A DNA stretch of 64,000 bases from an uncultured Bacteroidales bacterium. GTDB taxonomy: Bacteria > Bacteroidota > Bacteroidia > Bacteroidales > F082. Of this stretch, positions 62,988 through 64,000 are shown one piece after another. The translations under genes were made by a program, and so were the position numbers. The stretch covers positions 124,001 to 188,000 of the forward strand of contig CAMZJA010000001.1 of the NCBI GenBank assembly GCA_947307415.1, given 5' to 3'. The notes beneath the pieces are model-generated. The model searched no databases, was not told the DNA's origin, and saw only the letters and a program-made list of their open reading frames with translations. Each line of letters opens with the position of its first letter. Within the stretch, counting starts at the first letter, position 1.

Positions 62988-64000
62988 ATGAAAAAGCTAT
63001 ATCTCATTGCTATTGCAAGCATTTTAATGTGCTTCTCTTGTGGTAGAAAAGAAACCGATTCGGAAGTCATCGCGATGCGCGGACTGGTAAACCGCGTGGT
63101 TCCGGAATATTCGAAACATATTGTGCTGGAAAGGATTACAGATGCTGAAAATGACTGTTTCGAGATTGAAACCGTAGGCAAAAACCTAGTCATCCGTGGC
63201 AACGACGCCAACAGCATGGCAGTGGGATTGAATCATTATCTTAAATATTATTGCAAGGCTCAATATTCGTGGTTCGAGACCGAAAAGCTCGAGATTCCGG
63301 CCAAGATGCCGAAAGTCGACGCAAAAGTACGCCTCAACGCCCGTGTCCCCGACCGTTTCTTCCTCAACTACTGCACCTACGGCTATACCATGCCGTGGTG
63401 GGGCTGGTCGCAATGGGAGCATTTCATCGACTGGATGGCACTCAACGGCATCAACCTGCCACTCGCCATCACCGGCCAGGAGTCGGTGTGGTATGAGGTG
63501 TGGAGCGAGCTAGGCCTCACCGACGAGGAGATCCGTAGCTATTTCACCGGTCCGGCACACCTGCCGTGGCACCGCATGCAGAACATCGACCGCTGGGGCG
63601 GACCACTCCCGATGTCATGGCTCGAAAACCAGAAAGCGTTGCAGAAACAGATCGTGGCTCGCGAACGTGAGCTTAACATGAAGCCGGTGTTGCCCGGCTT
63701 CGCCGGCCACGTGCCGCCAGTCATCAAACGCCTCTACCCCGACGCGCCACTGGCGTCACTGGGCGACTGGGCAGGTTTCGACAGCACATGCTGGTGCAAG
63801 TTCCTCGACCCGGAATGCCCGTTGTACGCCGAGATTCAGAAGAAATTCATCACCAAAGAGATAGAGTTTTACGGCACCGACCACATCTACGGCATTGACA
63901 TCTTCAACGAGATGATCCCGCCGAGCTGGGAACCTGAATATCTCGGCCGCGTGAGCCGTCAGGTTTACGAATCACTAGAGGCTGCCGACCCTGAGGCGAC
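62988..64000 (+). CDS. alpha-N-acetylglucosaminidase (GH89), 5' part
   Basis: Open from ATG 62988 to the window end (337 codons, no stop); a full protein is about 720 aa. Lipoprotein signal with Cys at residue 18 (SILMCFSC). N-terminal NAGLU domain, then the TIM-barrel opening: YCTYGYTMPWWGWSQWEHFI, DWMALNGINLPLAITGQE, VWYEVWSELGLT, GPAHLPWHRM and DIFNEMIPPSW near the edge, with a candidate acid Glu. Removes terminal alpha-GlcNAc, as on gastric mucin or heparan ends. TAATTTTG promoter at 62961-62968. Confidence 0.9.
   Translation, partial: MKKLYLIAIASILMCFSCGRKETDSEVIAMRGLVNRVVPEYSKHIVLERITDAENDCFEIETVGKNLVIRGNDANSMAVGLNHYLKYYCKAQYSWFETEKLEIPAKMPKVDAKVRLNARVPDRFFLNYCTYGYTMPWWGWSQWEHFIDWMALNGINLPLAITGQESVWYEVWSELGLTDEEIRSYFTGPAHLPWHRMQNIDRWGGPLPMSWLENQKALQKQIVARERELNMKPVLPGFAGHVPPVIKRLYPDAPLASLGDWAGFDSTCWCKFLDPECPLYAEIQKKFITKEIEFYGTDHIYGIDIFNEMIPPSWEPEYLGRVSRQVYESLEAADPEA

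Overview
The window looks like a chromosomal segment of a member of the order Bacteroidales, probably gut- or host-associated and anaerobic. Six proteins end in type IX secretion (Por) sorting domains. About thirty genes or operons are preceded by the Bacteroidetes -7 consensus TAnnTTTG. The gene set (Bacteroides-type tryptophanase, sialidase, alpha-N-acetylglucosaminidase, OmpA with a Cys-Pro-Glu linker, DUF1846, YitT) fits that order. No phage, IS transposase, CRISPR array or rRNA was seen. The species cannot be named from the sequence. Layout: 0-10 kb holds hisS-hutH, a broken RelE/ParE toxin with its antitoxin, the operon prfB-cstA-methyltransferase (prfB with the classical +1 programmed frameshift), an acid phosphatase and recX. 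10-20 kb holds a DUF218 protein, the M20 peptidase / nucleosidase / YgiQ operon, a carboxyltransferase whose biotinyl domain lacks the usual lysine motif, an Omp28-like T9SS cargo, and a threonine-synthase-family enzyme that looks more like cysteate synthase. 20-31 kb holds two tandem secreted C1B peptidases, a CYTH protein, and a striking locus: a 7-TM AraC regulator, two paralogous T9SS surface proteins whose promoters carry the same four-box operator at identical spacing, and a tiny protein with a C-terminal sorting-like tail. 31-45 kb holds tRNA-Leu and two identical tRNA-Gly genes with 57-bp repeats between them, mutS, a SpoU methyltransferase, an OmpA protein, folK-dNK, sppA-acyltransferase, an ABC-F protein with a T9SS endonuclease I, and HicAB. 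45-64 kb holds tryptophanase, a sialidase, a half-size aquaporin, an exonuclease-family phosphatase, Bcp, an HD protein, an SDR, an M13 peptidase lipoprotein, DUF1846, a gingipain-family C25 peptidase, a thiamine uptake operon (TPP riboswitch, TonB receptor, PnuT) and the start of an alpha-N-acetylglucosaminidase. The most unusual DNA is non-coding. At least ten roughly 70-bp hairpin elements (families A and B here) sit between genes. Most keep self-complementary 14-15 bp ends although the sequence of those ends differs from copy to copy. Two other palindromic families (C, GTCATTTCGA-type; D, GTAGAGACGC-type) occur between genes and also inside reading frames: three palindromes lie in frame within one methyltransferase and one repeat within the M20 peptidase. 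Functionally the window combines housekeeping genes with host-glycan and protein foraging (sialidase, NAGLU, C25, C1B and M13 peptidases), amino-acid fermentation (HutH, TnaA) and surface display through T9SS. Many longest-frame starts in this genome fall on the TTG of a TAnnTTTG promoter; starts given here were moved downstream where that occurs.
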